Assembly: GCF_000800805.1 (NCBI RefSeq)
Contig: NZ_CP010070.1
Span: forward strand, 1,178,001 to 1,242,000
Origin: Candidatus Methanoplasma termitum
GTDB lineage: Archaea > Thermoplasmatota > Thermoplasmata > Methanomassiliicoccales > Methanomethylophilaceae
Direction of reading: 5' to 3'
DNA: 64,000 nucleotides
The notes under the pieces are model-generated. The model was not told the DNA's origin. It did not search any database and was given only the letters and a program-made list of their open reading frames with translations. Shown piece after piece: positions 29,719-38,277 of the stretch. Position numbers and translations under genes: made by a program. The number at the start of each line of letters is the position of its first letter. The first letter of the stretch is position 1.

Positions 29719-30855
29719 TCATTTTTTGTGGCTGAGGATGTCCGCGTACAGGGCCTCTAACTTCACCGCCGTTTCATGGATCGAATATCTTTCGGCGGTC
29801 CTTCTGGCCTCGGCGGACAGTCTCTCACGGTTATTCAAGCAGTACATGATGGCAGAGACACAGTCTTCCTCATTCGATTCGAACTTGTGTCCGTTCACGC
29901 CGTCCTCTATCATTTCCACGAAAGCGCGCCCGTTCGCGCATGCCGCGGGAAGCCCGCAGGACATGGCCTCCAGTGTGGTAAGCCCCTGTGTTTCGAACCT
30001 TGAGCACGATACGGCAACATCCGCCGCCGAATAATACGCTACTAATTCCTCGTCGGGAACGAACCCCGCAAAGATCACTCTTTCCTCAAGAGCCAGATCT
30101 TTCATCTGCTGTTTTAATTTATCACCCATCGGCCCTTTCCCTACAATGAGCAGCACTACATCCTCATCGACAGACCGCATTGAACTTATCAGCAGATCTA
30201 TGTTCTTCTCAACGGACAGCCTGCCTGCGCATACCAGAACTCTCTTTGATCCGATCCCGTATTTCGCCCGGATCCTTTTCCCGTCTTCCTCGTTCCTCAC
30301 GTATCTTTGGACATCAATGCCGATGTGTATTCTTTCCAGACGTTTCGGGCGCACTCTGCGGTCTTTCAGTTCCTGAGCGATGGGGGCCGTCGGGACCACG
30401 ACCGTTCCGGCGCGCCCGAGCAACGATCTTAGGTATATCCAGACCAGTTTGTCCATTATTTCGGGGGGGAGTTTTATCGGAGAATAATCGTTTATTACCT
30501 CCCCTACTGATGTAACATATGTCGTCACAGTCGGTATTTTTAGTGTTCTTGACGCGAACATGCCCTTGAGCGCCATGAATGCCACCCCATAGATGTGGAT
30601 GATGTCCGGATCAATGTTCTTTATGACCTCTATCTTATTCGATCTGTATATCGGGAGGTAATATCCCTTATATTTTTTGAATTTGATGGCCGGGAAATAT
30701 ACTGTGCCCTCTTCCCTGAACTCTTTCCCGGGATCGGGGGCGATGACGGTGACCTCATGTCCCAGCTCTTCCAGTTCTTTCTTTATCGTGACAACTGCAG
30801 TAACGACCCCGTCCCTGGTCGGGAAATAACTGTCTGTGATGAAAACTATTTTCAT
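29719..30855 (-). CDS. GT4-family glycosyltransferase
   Basis: A retaining GT-B glycosyltransferase of 378 residues. The N-terminal domain opens MKIVFITDSYFPTRDGVVTAV, as in archaeal and bacterial diacylglycerol or mannosyl transferases. The C-terminal nucleotide-sugar domain has LVCAGRLSVEKNIDLLI, the loop FAGFVPDEELVAYYSAADVAVSCS, and the E-x7-E motif in ETQGLTTLEAMSCG. It probably transfers a hexose from UDP- or GDP-sugar to a lipid or glycan at the cytoplasmic face of the membrane. It is divergent from a second GT4 gene at 31004, with a short promoter region between. Confidence 0.9.
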   Translation of the reverse strand: MKIVFITDSYFPTRDGVVTAVVTIKKELEELGHEVTVIAPDPGKEFREEGTVYFPAIKFKKYKGYYLPIYRSNKIEVIKNIDPDIIHIYGVAFMALKGMFASRTLKIPTVTTYVTSVGEVINDYSPIKLPPEIMDKLVWIYLRSLLGRAGTVVVPTAPIAQELKDRRVRPKRLERIHIGIDVQRYVRNEEDGKRIRAKYGIGSKRVLVCAGRLSVEKNIDLLISSMRSVDEDVVLLIVGKGPMGDKLKQQMKDLALEERVIFAGFVPDEELVAYYSAADVAVSCSRFETQGLTTLEAMSCGLPAACANGRAFVEMIEDGVNGHKFESNEEDCVSAIMYCLNNRERLSAEARRTAERYSIHETAVKLEALYADILSHKK

Positions 30856-31003
30856 ATTCTGCCCCGCAGGTCAGGCTTGTGCACCCTATGTCCCTTACAT
30901 ATCCTGGCTGTTAAATAAGCTTTTCATGACCGTCCGATAACCGGCGCCGCAATGATATCTATAAGTATTCTCTAACCACTAGATGGACCAATGGTCGGAT
31001 ATA

Positions 31004-32101
31004 ATGAAAATCGTTGATGTCAATCCGTTTTTCCATCCCTATCACGGCGGCATAGAGCGCAGAATGTATGACACCAGCAAACTCCTTGCCGGAAGGGGGC
31101 ACGACGTTACGGTGCTCACGGGGAGGCTCCCCGGCACCGAGGAGGAAGAGATAATGGATGGGTTCAGGGTGGTCCGCCTTAAATCCAGATATATCAACAT
31201 ATACAATCCGCCGTTCATATCGTCCAAGGGCGTATCGGAAGCACTGACCTCATTGGATGCGGATGTCGTCAACTACAATTACAGATGGGCCGGCTCTTAC
31301 AACAAGCCGCTGGCCTCGTACGACGGGAAAAAAGTATTCACTTACCACAATATGTGGGGTGAAGGCATCGGTTTTCAGGCAAAACTCTCCAAGATCAATG
31401 ACGATCGTTTCAAAAAAGGCCTGCTGACATATGACCACATCATTTGTGTCAGCGATTTTGTCAGGAATGACCTTATACGCAGAGGTATCAACAGCGAAAT
31501 GCTGACAACAGTACCGAGCGGGCTCACCGACCTGCCCGAAATGGGCGTTGAAGAGGAAGGATTCATTCTGTCCTTAGGCCGTCTTGTAAGAACGAAGGGC
31601 CTGGATTACTTGTTGGATGCTATGGTCGATGTCCCGCATAAGCTGATAATATGCGGAAAGGGGCCGGATACGGAACGGCTGAAAAGGCTTGCAAAGAAGT
31701 ACGAACTTGGCGATAGGGTCGAGTTCAAAGGCTGGGTCGAAGAGGTGGAAAAAGTACGTCTGATGAGTACGTGCAAGTTCTTCGTGATGCCTTCCCTGTT
31801 CGAATCATATGGTCTTGCGGCGGTAGAGCTTATGTCTTACGGCAAGCCTCTGATATGCACGAACGTCGACGGGCTTCCGGATACGGTGGGCAATGCGGCA
31901 GTCATTGTCAAGCCGAGGGACCCGGGATGTCTGGCTGAAGCGATCAATTCCTTACTGTCCGACGGACCGAGGCGGAAAGAGCTTTGTATGAACGCCAGAT
32001 CGAGAGCCGAAGGATATCTCTGGAAGCACCACATCGATACGATCGAGGATGTTTTCCTGAAAGTGCTGGACGGAACATATTCGAATGGCGGCCGATCTTA
32101 A
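31004..32101 (+). CDS. GT4-family glycosyltransferase
   Basis: A second retaining GT-B enzyme, of 365 residues. It begins MKIVDVNPFFHPYHGGIER, the glycine-rich donor/acceptor loop of GT4 proteins, and carries ILSLGRLVRTKGLDYLLDAM and the E-x7-E element in ESYGLAAVELMSYGKP followed by CTNVDGLPDTV. The start at 31004 is preferred over the upstream ATG at 30983 because the family N-terminus begins at MKI. The acceptor cannot be told from the sequence; a role in surface glycan or glycolipid synthesis is inferred. Its stop is 3 bases from that of the converging SAH hydrolase gene. Confidence 0.9.
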   Translation: MKIVDVNPFFHPYHGGIERRMYDTSKLLAGRGHDVTVLTGRLPGTEEEEIMDGFRVVRLKSRYINIYNPPFISSKGVSEALTSLDADVVNYNYRWAGSYNKPLASYDGKKVFTYHNMWGEGIGFQAKLSKINDDRFKKGLLTYDHIICVSDFVRNDLIRRGINSEMLTTVPSGLTDLPEMGVEEEGFILSLGRLVRTKGLDYLLDAMVDVPHKLIICGKGPDTERLKRLAKKYELGDRVEFKGWVEEVEKVRLMSTCKFFVMPSLFESYGLAAVELMSYGKPLICTNVDGLPDTVGNAAVIVKPRDPGCLAEAINSLLSDGPRRKELCMNARSRAEGYLWKHHIDTIEDVFLKVLDGTYSNGGRS

Positions 32102-32104
32102 GAC

Positions 32105-33340
32105 TTATGTCCCTTCTTCCCATCCCGACACGTATTTCTTCTGCTCTTCGGTAAGTGCGTCTATCTCGATACCCATCGACCGCAGTTTTATTTCGGCTAT
32201 AAGCGTATCTATGCTGTCAGGCAGATCGTGAACCTTGTTCTTCATTTTCGAATGATTGTTGAGAACGTACTCCATTCCGAGTGCTTGCGCAGCAAAACTC
32301 GTATCCATTATTTCGGCCGGATGCCCCTGTCCCGCGGCGAGATTCATCAGTCTCCCGTCGGCAATAAGGTACAGCTTCCTTCCGTCCTCCATTTTGTACT
32401 CATTGATGAAATCCCTTACTTTTCTGACCGATACGGCCGCGGCCTCAAGATCGTTCTTGTTGATCTCGTTATCAAAATGCCCCGCATTACCCATGATGCA
32501 GCCGCCTTTCATCGCCGCAAGATGTTTTCCTGTGATGATGTCCTTGCATCCGGTCACTGTGAATATCGCATCCGCATCCTTTACTGCGTCTGCCATCTTC
32601 ATGACCTCGAAACCGTCCATCCTTGCCTCTATAGCTTTGACGGGATCTATCTCGGTGACCGCCACCGACGCACCGAACCCTTTGGCACGCATCGCTATTC
32701 CTTTTCCGCACCATCCGTACCCTGCAACCACGATACGCTTGCCTGCGATCACAAGATTGGTGGAATTCATCCACCCGTCGAATACCGATTGACCTGTACC
32801 GTATCTGTTATCGAAAAGGAATTTCATTTTTGCGTCATTTATCGAGATCACCGGGAACTCTAACTTCCCGTTTGCCGCCATCGCCCTCAGCCTGGAGACC
32901 CCGGTTGTGGTCTCCTCGTTCGCTCCCTTGACCTTTTTCAATGAATCCCTGCGGGTCGTGTGCAGCATTGCTATGAGATCGGCACCGTCGTCGATGACCA
33001 GGTCGGGTTTGAGGTCCGCCACCTTGTTCAGATTGGAATAGTATTCTTCTTGGGTCTCGCCTTTCTTTGCATGAACATCAAGACCGTATTCATTCTGCAG
33101 TGCCAGTACAACAGAATCGTCCGTTGAAAGAGGGTTGCAGCTTGCAAGCCTGATCTTCGCGCCGCCGTTCGCAAGAGTTATAGCAAGTATCCCCGTCTTT
33201 GCTTCTGTGTGCAGCGCCATACCGATCTTCACCCCTTCGAACGGCCTCTCCTTGCGGAATTTTTTGTCGATCTCCTGCATTACCGGCATATGCTCGAATG
33301 CCCATTTCAGTCTGAGACTGCCTTTCTCCAGCAACTCGTT
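32105..33340 (-). CDS. ahcY: S-adenosylhomocysteine hydrolase (possibly S-inosylhomocysteine hydrolase)
   Basis: This NAD-dependent enzyme removes the SAM-methylation by-product by splitting it to homocysteine and a nucleoside. Visible are the substrate segments LHTEAKTG, NPLSTDDSV and ANEETTTG, the catalytic DNRYGTGQS, the NAD fold VAGYGWCGKGIAMRA and GNAGHFDNEI. The length (411 residues) fits the short archaeal form. In methanogens with a deaminase route the homologue acts on S-inosylhomocysteine, so substrate assignment is open. The start ATG at 33340 overlaps the stop of the phosphopantothenate gene as ATGA, showing translational coupling; the GTG/ATG extension to 33382 lies inside that gene and is unlikely. 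Confidence 0.93.
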   Translation of the reverse strand, partial: NELLEKGSLRLKWAFEHMPVMQEIDKKFRKERPFEGVKIGMALHTEAKTGILAITLANGGAKIRLASCNPLSTDDSVVLALQNEYGLDVHAKKGETQEEYYSNLNKVADLKPDLVIDDGADLIAMLHTTRRDSLKKVKGANEETTTGVSRLRAMAANGKLEFPVISINDAKMKFLFDNRYGTGQSVFDGWMNSTNLVIAGKRIVVAGYGWCGKGIAMRAKGFGASVAVTEIDPVKAIEARMDGFEVMKMADAVKDADAIFTVTGCKDIITGKHLAAMKGGCIMGNAGHFDNEINKNDLEAAAVSVRKVRDFINEYKMEDGRKLYLIADGRLMNLAAGQGHPAEIMDTSFAAQALGMEYVLNNHSKMKNKVHDLPDSIDTLIAEIKLRSMGIEIDALTEEQKKYVSGWEEGT

Positions 33341-34098
33341 CATTTGTTCTCCACCTCGAATTCTTGCATAAGCGACGAACATATCTCTTCGACCGCATTT
33401 TTTCTGTTAGCTTCGTTGGAGAATGTCCTTATCGTCTCTTCTATTGCCTTTTTGTTCCCTTTCAGTTCTTCGGCGAATGCAATGATGTTCTCAAGCGCTC
33501 TCGTCATCTCATCAGAGATGGAAACTGTTGCAGTCCTTGAAGTTCTTGACAGCGGGTTCAGGTCGATCGATATCACGATCTTTCCCATATCTGCCAACGC
33601 TTTCGCACGGTCCCCGTCCTCGATCGGGACGAGTATGACATCTGAATCGAATATCCCCTCTTTCGTACAAAGTGCACGGTCTGACGTCAGCATGGGGATC
33701 CTTGCGTCCGGCTCTCTTCCGAGAACACTCTCTGCACCGTTCTCTTCCATATATGATATGAGGAGTTCCATTCTCCTTTCGGTCCTGTGAAAGATGTTCA
33801 CCTCTATCTTCGCCGAGACCGTTTCCGCCAATAATATGAGATTCTTCGGGTCCAACGCCGCGGCGTTGCCGTTCACACAAACGATCGGGTTCTTCGCATT
33901 CAGAAGATATGCGGCCGCAGCCTTTTCTGCCCTTAGAGAGGAGTTCTGGCTCTTCTCGCCCATCAGGTAATCGAACGCTTCTCCCCTGCCGTGAGATATC
34001 ATTCCCGTCGGTGTCACCAGACCTTTCTCGACCAGCTCCCACAACCTCTCGCGAACCATGAGCGATCTGTAACGTGGGTGGTCGGTTGGTATGTTCAC
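33340..34098 (-). CDS. 4-phosphopantoate--beta-alanine ligase (archaeal coenzyme A synthesis)
   Basis: The enzyme joins 4-phosphopantoate and beta-alanine to 4'-phosphopantothenate with ATP, replacing bacterial PanC in the archaeal coenzyme A route. The 252-residue sequence begins IPTDHPRYRSLMVRERL and includes the conserved GMISHGRGEAFDYLMGE and CVNGNAAALDPKN segments, then IDLNPLSRTSRTATVSI. This is the pattern of the archaeal DUF137 family. It starts 51 bases from the divergent methyltransferase gene and overlaps ahcY by the ATGA arrangement. Confidence 0.9.
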   Translation of the reverse strand: MNIPTDHPRYRSLMVRERLWELVEKGLVTPTGMISHGRGEAFDYLMGEKSQNSSLRAEKAAAAYLLNAKNPIVCVNGNAAALDPKNLILLAETVSAKIEVNIFHRTERRMELLISYMEENGAESVLGREPDARIPMLTSDRALCTKEGIFDSDVILVPIEDGDRAKALADMGKIVISIDLNPLSRTSRTATVSISDEMTRALENIIAFAEELKGNKKAIEETIRTFSNEANRKNAVEEICSSLMQEFEVENK

Positions 34099-34149
34099 AC
34101 ACTCAAATAAGCGTACAGTTGATATAGATTATGTCCCGATAACGGCAAT

Positions 34150-34863
34150 ATGCCTGAAGTCAGAATCGTCCTTGTCGGACCCAAGTTCGAAGGGAATGTG
34201 GGTGCGGTCGCCAGAGCCATGGCCAATTTCGACATTGACGAGCTGTATCTTGTCGAGCCTTGCGAGCTGGGCGATGATGCATACCGCAGAGCAAAACACG
34301 GCTCGGATGTTCTGGACAAAGCCGTAACAGTGCATACGATGGATGAGGCCGTAGAAGGTTGCTTCCTTGTTGCAGGCACCAGCGGAATAATCACGCATGG
34401 GGACAGGAACTACACAAGGCTCCCGATAAAGATCAGGGAATTTGTTCAGCAGGTCTCGGGATATGAAGAGAGGATCGCCATTGTTTTTGGGAGGGAGGAT
34501 GTGGGCCTGTATCAGGATGAACTGAATAAATGCGATGTCTTCATCCATGTACCAACAAGCGAAAAATATCCAACCCTCAACCTTTCTCACGCAGCGACAT
34601 TGGTGATGTATGAGTTCTTTCAATCCGGGAATATCACAAGGCGGGCGGAACCAGCCGACAGGAAGGAAAAAGAGTACATGCTCAGTTTCTTCGATGACCT
34701 TATGGACGCCATCGATTATCCCGAGCACAGAAGATCCGATACGTCGGTCATGTTCAGACGCATGATGGGCCGCTCCATTCCGACCAAATATGAATACAAT
34801 ACGATCATGGGAATATTCGGGGATGCGTCTAAGATAATAAAGAAAGGTAAGAAATGGGGATGA
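34150..34863 (+). CDS. TrmJ-like SPOUT RNA 2'-O-methyltransferase
   Basis: A SPOUT-fold methyltransferase of 237 residues that places a 2'-O-methyl group, most likely on tRNA nucleotide 32. The family motifs are RIVLVGPKFEGNVGAVARAMANF at the N-terminus, IVFGREDVGL, and the knotted SAM site in LNLSHAATLVMYEFF. The C-terminal helical extension (about 75 residues) is the form seen in archaeal TrmJ. The final 35 bases overlap the converging FtsZ-like gene. The assignment to position 32 is by family, not by a visible feature. Confidence 0.85.
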   Translation: MPEVRIVLVGPKFEGNVGAVARAMANFDIDELYLVEPCELGDDAYRRAKHGSDVLDKAVTVHTMDEAVEGCFLVAGTSGIITHGDRNYTRLPIKIREFVQQVSGYEERIAIVFGREDVGLYQDELNKCDVFIHVPTSEKYPTLNLSHAATLVMYEFFQSGNITRRAEPADRKEKEYMLSFFDDLMDAIDYPEHRRSDTSVMFRRMMGRSIPTKYEYNTIMGIFGDASKIIKKGKKWG

Positions 34864-35677
34864 ACAGTAATACCCTGTGATCATCCCCGTGGTTTCCAGA
34901 CACTATCTCGGGGATTATTCCCGTCTTGTCTCCGATCGTTTTTGATATTGCCTCTTTGTCAGCTCTGCTTATTTTAGCATCAGAGGTAACGATGATCTTT
35001 CCGTAGTTGGGGTCGGCATCGAAAAGATGTTCGTCCATCGCCGCCAGGACCCCCTTGACCGGGTCTTTCGACGACCGAAAAGCTATTGTGTACACCCTCT
35101 CGCTGAGTGTGCTGAAGAACGGCCCGTCAAGCATCTCGCATATTCTCACAATGGCCTCCTTCATCATTTCGTCTGCAAGCGATATCGCTTCGTTGATGGT
35201 CAGCGACCCTCCGCCTCTCTGCGGCATCTTTCCGATGTCAAAGATTATCGTTCTGTCGGATATCTGGATTATTTTCTTCATCTGGCTCATCGCATTGTCT
35301 CTGCGTACCCCTTCGAACGGCATCGGTATGCTGACGACTGAGATCAGTCTCGCGCCTATATCTTTGGCGCATTCTTCGATCACCGGGATCGTTCCTGAGC
35401 CGGTGCCCCCGCCGAGTCCGGCCGTCACAATTATATTCGCATATCCTGAGAGGGATCTGCTTATCTCTCCTTTATAGTCGTTCGCCAGTGCCCATCCGAG
35501 GTTCATGTCCCCTCTGCACCCGTCCACGCCGCTGCCGTCCGCCATGGATATTGTCGAACCGTGGTCCCCGGTGTTGATCGTGACCACGGCGATATTCCGC
35601 TCGCCGGGTATCATTGAAACAATGCGCTGACCGGCTCCACCCGAACCTATGACCAGCGTCCTTCCCGCCAGGATCAT
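34829..35677 (-). CDS. FtsZ-like tubulin-fold protein lacking the T7 catalytic loop
   Basis: A tubulin/FtsZ-superfamily protein of only 282 residues. The GTP-binding signature is intact: VIGSGGAGQRIVSM at the N-terminus and GLGGGTGSGTIPVI (residues 87-100). After the helix NEAISLADEMMKEAIVRICEML the canonical FtsZ T7 loop GLINLDFAD is missing; the sequence instead reads DGPFFSTLSERVYTIAF. This implies binding of GTP but reduced or lost hydrolysis on assembly. The protein also lacks the usual long C-terminal tail. The upstream RHH gene overlaps its start by 4 bases, so the two are coexpressed. It ends in TAG, and its end overlaps the TrmJ-like gene antisense. A true divisome role is inferred. 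Confidence 0.85.
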   Translation of the reverse strand: MILAGRTLVIGSGGAGQRIVSMIPGERNIAVVTINTGDHGSTISMADGSGVDGCRGDMNLGWALANDYKGEISRSLSGYANIIVTAGLGGGTGSGTIPVIEECAKDIGARLISVVSIPMPFEGVRRDNAMSQMKKIIQISDRTIIFDIGKMPQRGGGSLTINEAISLADEMMKEAIVRICEMLDGPFFSTLSERVYTIAFRSSKDPVKGVLAAMDEHLFDADPNYGKIIVTSDAKISRADKEAISKTIGDKTGIIPEIVSGNHGDDHRVLLFIPISYLSLLS

Positions 35678-35973
35678 TCCTCCGGATCCATCCTTGACTT
35701 CACATAACCTCTGACAGCCTTCCTGACGGCCTCATCCATTGATTCGGGGTTGTTATCTGTAAGAAGGGACTCCATCTTCAGAGGCTGCTCTTTTACGTGG
35801 CCTTTGAGGGCCTTTTCCGACTCCTCGGACGTAAGATTCGCCTCGATCATCTGGCTTATCGCTTCGGCAATACACTCGGATAAACTGTTAAAGTGTCCTT
35901 TATTTACGAGCGCCTGAAGAAGCAATACCGTGTCCGGCGAAAGCCTGACGATGATCTTGTTTGTGGGGTCCAT
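35674..35973 (-). CDS. Ribbon-helix-helix protein coupled to the FtsZ-like gene (CdrS-like)
   Basis: A 99-residue protein whose first 45 residues are a ribbon-helix-helix DNA-binding domain: KIIVRLSPDTVLLLQALVNKGHFNSLSECIAEAISQMIE. The remaining half is acidic and helical, ending SRMDPEE. The stop overlaps the start of the FtsZ-like gene as ATGA, so translation is coupled. In haloarchaea the RHH regulator CdrS is encoded with ftsZ2 and controls division genes; this locus has the same arrangement in a distant lineage. The functional link is inferred from context and domain type. Confidence 0.8.
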   Translation of the reverse strand: MDPTNKIIVRLSPDTVLLLQALVNKGHFNSLSECIAEAISQMIEANLTSEESEKALKGHVKEQPLKMESLLTDNNPESMDEAVRKAVRGYVKSRMDPEE

Positions 35974-36051
35974 ATGAATGCCTTAAAATGTATGTGCGAT
36001 AAATAAAGATGTTGTGTAAAAGGTTTTGTCTTGCCAAGATAAACTTACCGT

Positions 36052-36369
36052 TCATCCGAACAGAGCGCTCAGACCAGCTGCTGCGTCCTCTTCGCTGACC
36101 GCGGGTTCCTCGTGGACTTCCGGCTTTGCTGCTGCGGCGGGTGCCTTTGCTGCTGCGGCTGGCGCCGCTGCTGCGGGTGCAGGTGCGGCTGCGACTGCGG
36201 CCGATGCTATGGCGGCCTTTATGTCGACTCCCTCGAGTGAAGCGATCAGTGCTTTGACTTTAGCTGCGTCGACCTCTACTGCTGCGGCCTTGAGGATCGC
36301 CGTTACGGCCTCCTCAGTTATCTTTTTGCCAGCAGAGTAAAGCACCATTGCACTGTAAATATACTCCAT
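36052..36369 (-). CDS. rpl12: Ribosomal protein P1/L12
   Basis: The acidic stalk protein of the large subunit, 105 residues, which recruits translation GTPases. It begins [20 protein letters not shown], has the Ala-rich hinge ([14 protein letters not shown]), and ends [14 protein letters not shown]. The same 14-residue tail ends the neighbouring L10, as expected when both use the same factor-binding peptide. It is the last gene of the L1-L10-L12 group, 15 bases after L10. Confidence 0.95.
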   Translation of the reverse strand: MEYIYSAMVLYSAGKKITEEAVTAILKAAAVEVDAAKVKALIASLEGVDIKAAIASAAVAAAPAPAAAAPAAAAKAPAAAAKPEVHEEPAVSEEDAAAGLSALFG

Positions 36370-36384
36370 TTATTTCAACTCCTT

Positions 36385-37398
36385 TTAGCCAAATAATGCG
36401 CTCAGGCCAGCTGCTGCGTCTTCTTCGCTGACCTGTTCTTCTTCTTTCACTTCTACTTTCTTCTCCTCTTTCTTATGGGGTTCCGCTGCAGGTTTTACAC
36501 TCGCTGCGGCCGCCGCTGCCGAACTGAGTCTGGCTGCGATGGCATCGCTCTTGTATCCTGATTTGGAAGCTACGGCAAGCATCTGATTGTCTGCCTTTGC
36601 AAGAAGTATCTTGATGTTCTCTTTGGTCGGTATCGCGGCTGATATCGAAAGGCCCATTGCCTCTCTGAACGCCTTCGTGACAAGCGGCACGATCGTTTCT
36701 TTCGTTGTCCACGAAATATCGATTGCCAATGCACGAGCGTCGTGTGCAGCCGTAGCGAACATTGTTTTGTAATAATCATCGGGTATTGCGAGCACTTCTT
36801 TCTTGTACACTGTGCCGTCCTCAAAGACGGTCCTCAGGTCCATGCCCACTATTATGGGCAGGATGTTCAGTTTCGGAAGCATCGCTGCGACCCCCGGCGG
36901 GACCGGTTCCCCGGCCTTTACCAGTGTCGTATCCTTTTTGATTGCTATCTTTCCAGCCTCGATTGCGGCCTGAAGGCCTATTTTCTGAAGTTCACCGATC
37001 ATGGGACCGGGACCGAACGGGGTTGGCCCTTTGGGGACCATTATATCCTTGGGTGCCAGCTGTCCTGCTTTTATAGCGGCTGGCGTCATTGTGGCCTCAA
37101 GCTTCTTGCAAAGCTTGAACGGGTTCATGTCCGTTGCCATGATGGCGCACTGCCCGTGCACAGATCCTTTCAGTTTATCGATGCCTGGCCTCTGTTTCGC
37201 GGCTTCATCAAGCGCCAGCAACATAAGATTGTTCTTGGTCATCTTGAGTATAGCGTGCTCACGGAGGTCGGCTCTCATCGATTGGATCTGCGGCGCCGGG
37301 ATGCCATGCAGGTCAACCACTGCTACAACAGGGTTTTCCGTTATGTCCTTGACGATCTCACTTACCATGTCCTTCTTCCAAGTTGCGACGTGTGCCAT
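36385..37398 (-). CDS. rplP0: Ribosomal protein P0/L10
   Basis: The stalk base protein (337 residues) that binds 23S rRNA and carries L12 dimers. N-terminal rRNA-binding domain: WKKDMVSEIVKDI and the GIPAPQIQSMRADLR helix; then the insertion domain (PKGPTPFGPGPMIGELQKIGL); then the helical spine for L12 binding and the charged hinge KKEEKKVEVKEEE before the shared [14 protein letters not shown] tail. The length is that of the archaeal P0 form. Its start is 11 bases after the L1 stop. Confidence 0.96.
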   Translation of the reverse strand: MAHVATWKKDMVSEIVKDITENPVVAVVDLHGIPAPQIQSMRADLREHAILKMTKNNLMLLALDEAAKQRPGIDKLKGSVHGQCAIMATDMNPFKLCKKLEATMTPAAIKAGQLAPKDIMVPKGPTPFGPGPMIGELQKIGLQAAIEAGKIAIKKDTTLVKAGEPVPPGVAAMLPKLNILPIIVGMDLRTVFEDGTVYKKEVLAIPDDYYKTMFATAAHDARALAIDISWTTKETIVPLVTKAFREAMGLSISAAIPTKENIKILLAKADNQMLAVASKSGYKSDAIAARLSSAAAAAASVKPAAEPHKKEEKKVEVKEEEQVSEEDAAAGLSALFG

Positions 37399-37409
37399 CT
37401 TAGACCTCC

Positions 37410-38048
37410 TTACAAAATCCTCTCCGACGGACCCATGGACGTTTTGACATAGGCGGACGATATGTTCGCCATGCCTTTCTCGAGTTTCAGTGATACCCTC
37501 TTCAGAACAAGGTCGATGTTATCGGCTATCTGCTCTGCGGGCATTTCCACTGTCCCTACCGGCACATGGAATGTTATCCTGTCTTTCGTTCTGACGGTCA
37601 CAGACTTGCGGAGGTTGTCTATCATCCCCGTGGGATCTGCTCCCGGGGGTATGGGTTTAGGCATCTTTCCGCGAGGACCGAGGACGGTACCCAATCTTTT
37701 ACCGATGACCGCCATCAAAGGCGCCTCTGCGATGAAATAATCGGTGCTGTTCGCGATCTTCTTTGCCTGTTTCTTGTCATCTGCGATCGTTCCGATTTCG
37801 TCGGGAGTGATCACAAGATCGGCCACGCTCTTGGCTTTCAAGGCTAGTTCGCCACCACCAATCACACAGACCTTGATCTTTTTACCGCGGCCGTTCGGAA
37901 GGATTATGTCCTCCTGAATACGGTTCTTCGGTATTGCCAGATCAACGTCCTTGAGATTGATGGCCAACTCAACCGTTTCAACAAAATTGCGCTTCTTTGC
38001 ACTCTCTAGTGCTTTCTGCACAGCATTTACGGTTGGTTTTTCTGCCAA
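37410..38048 (-). CDS. rpl1: Ribosomal protein L1
   Basis: The L1 stalk protein (212 residues) binds 23S rRNA near the E site and, in methanogens, represses its own operon by binding the mRNA. Conserved segments are RNFVETVELAINLKDVD at the N-terminus, GGGELALKAK, and GKRLGTVLGPRGKMPKPIPP. It opens the L1-L10-L12 group, after a 230-base gap with a TATA-like TATATAAGG inverted (near 38,115) that likely serves this operon. Self-repression is established for other methanogens; I cannot verify the site here. Confidence 0.95.
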   Translation of the reverse strand: MAEKPTVNAVQKALESAKKRNFVETVELAINLKDVDLAIPKNRIQEDIILPNGRGKKIKVCVIGGGELALKAKSVADLVITPDEIGTIADDKKQAKKIANSTDYFIAEAPLMAVIGKRLGTVLGPRGKMPKPIPPGADPTGMIDNLRKSVTVRTKDRITFHVPVGTVEMPAEQIADNIDLVLKRVSLKLEKGMANISSAYVKTSMGPSERIL

Positions 38049-38228
38049 TTCAATTCCTCCTCGTAGTGCATACGAGCCCTGAGGCTCTCCTACAAGCAGG
38101 CCTGCTATTCTATTGCCCTATATAAGGGTTATTAATTAGAAGAAAGAAAAAGCCTATCCTCAAACCTTTCTCGCGACATATCGTATCGCGGGCGTCGGTT
38201 CGAGTTTGGCTCTGTGTGAAAATGTTGA

Positions 38229-38256
38229 ACAGACATAGGGTTCTGACCTATGCTGT
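38229..38256 (-). terminator. Hairpin after purC
   Basis: CATAGG (38234-38239) pairs with CCTATG (38247-38252), extended by ACAG (38229-38232) and CTGT (38253-38256) with one bulge. It lies 22 bases after the purC stop on the minus strand and is followed by GTTCAACATTTTC. A transcript end for purC is plausible; the T content after it is modest. Confidence 0.35.
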
Positions 38257-38277
38257 ATTTGTTGAAAGCGAACAGGT

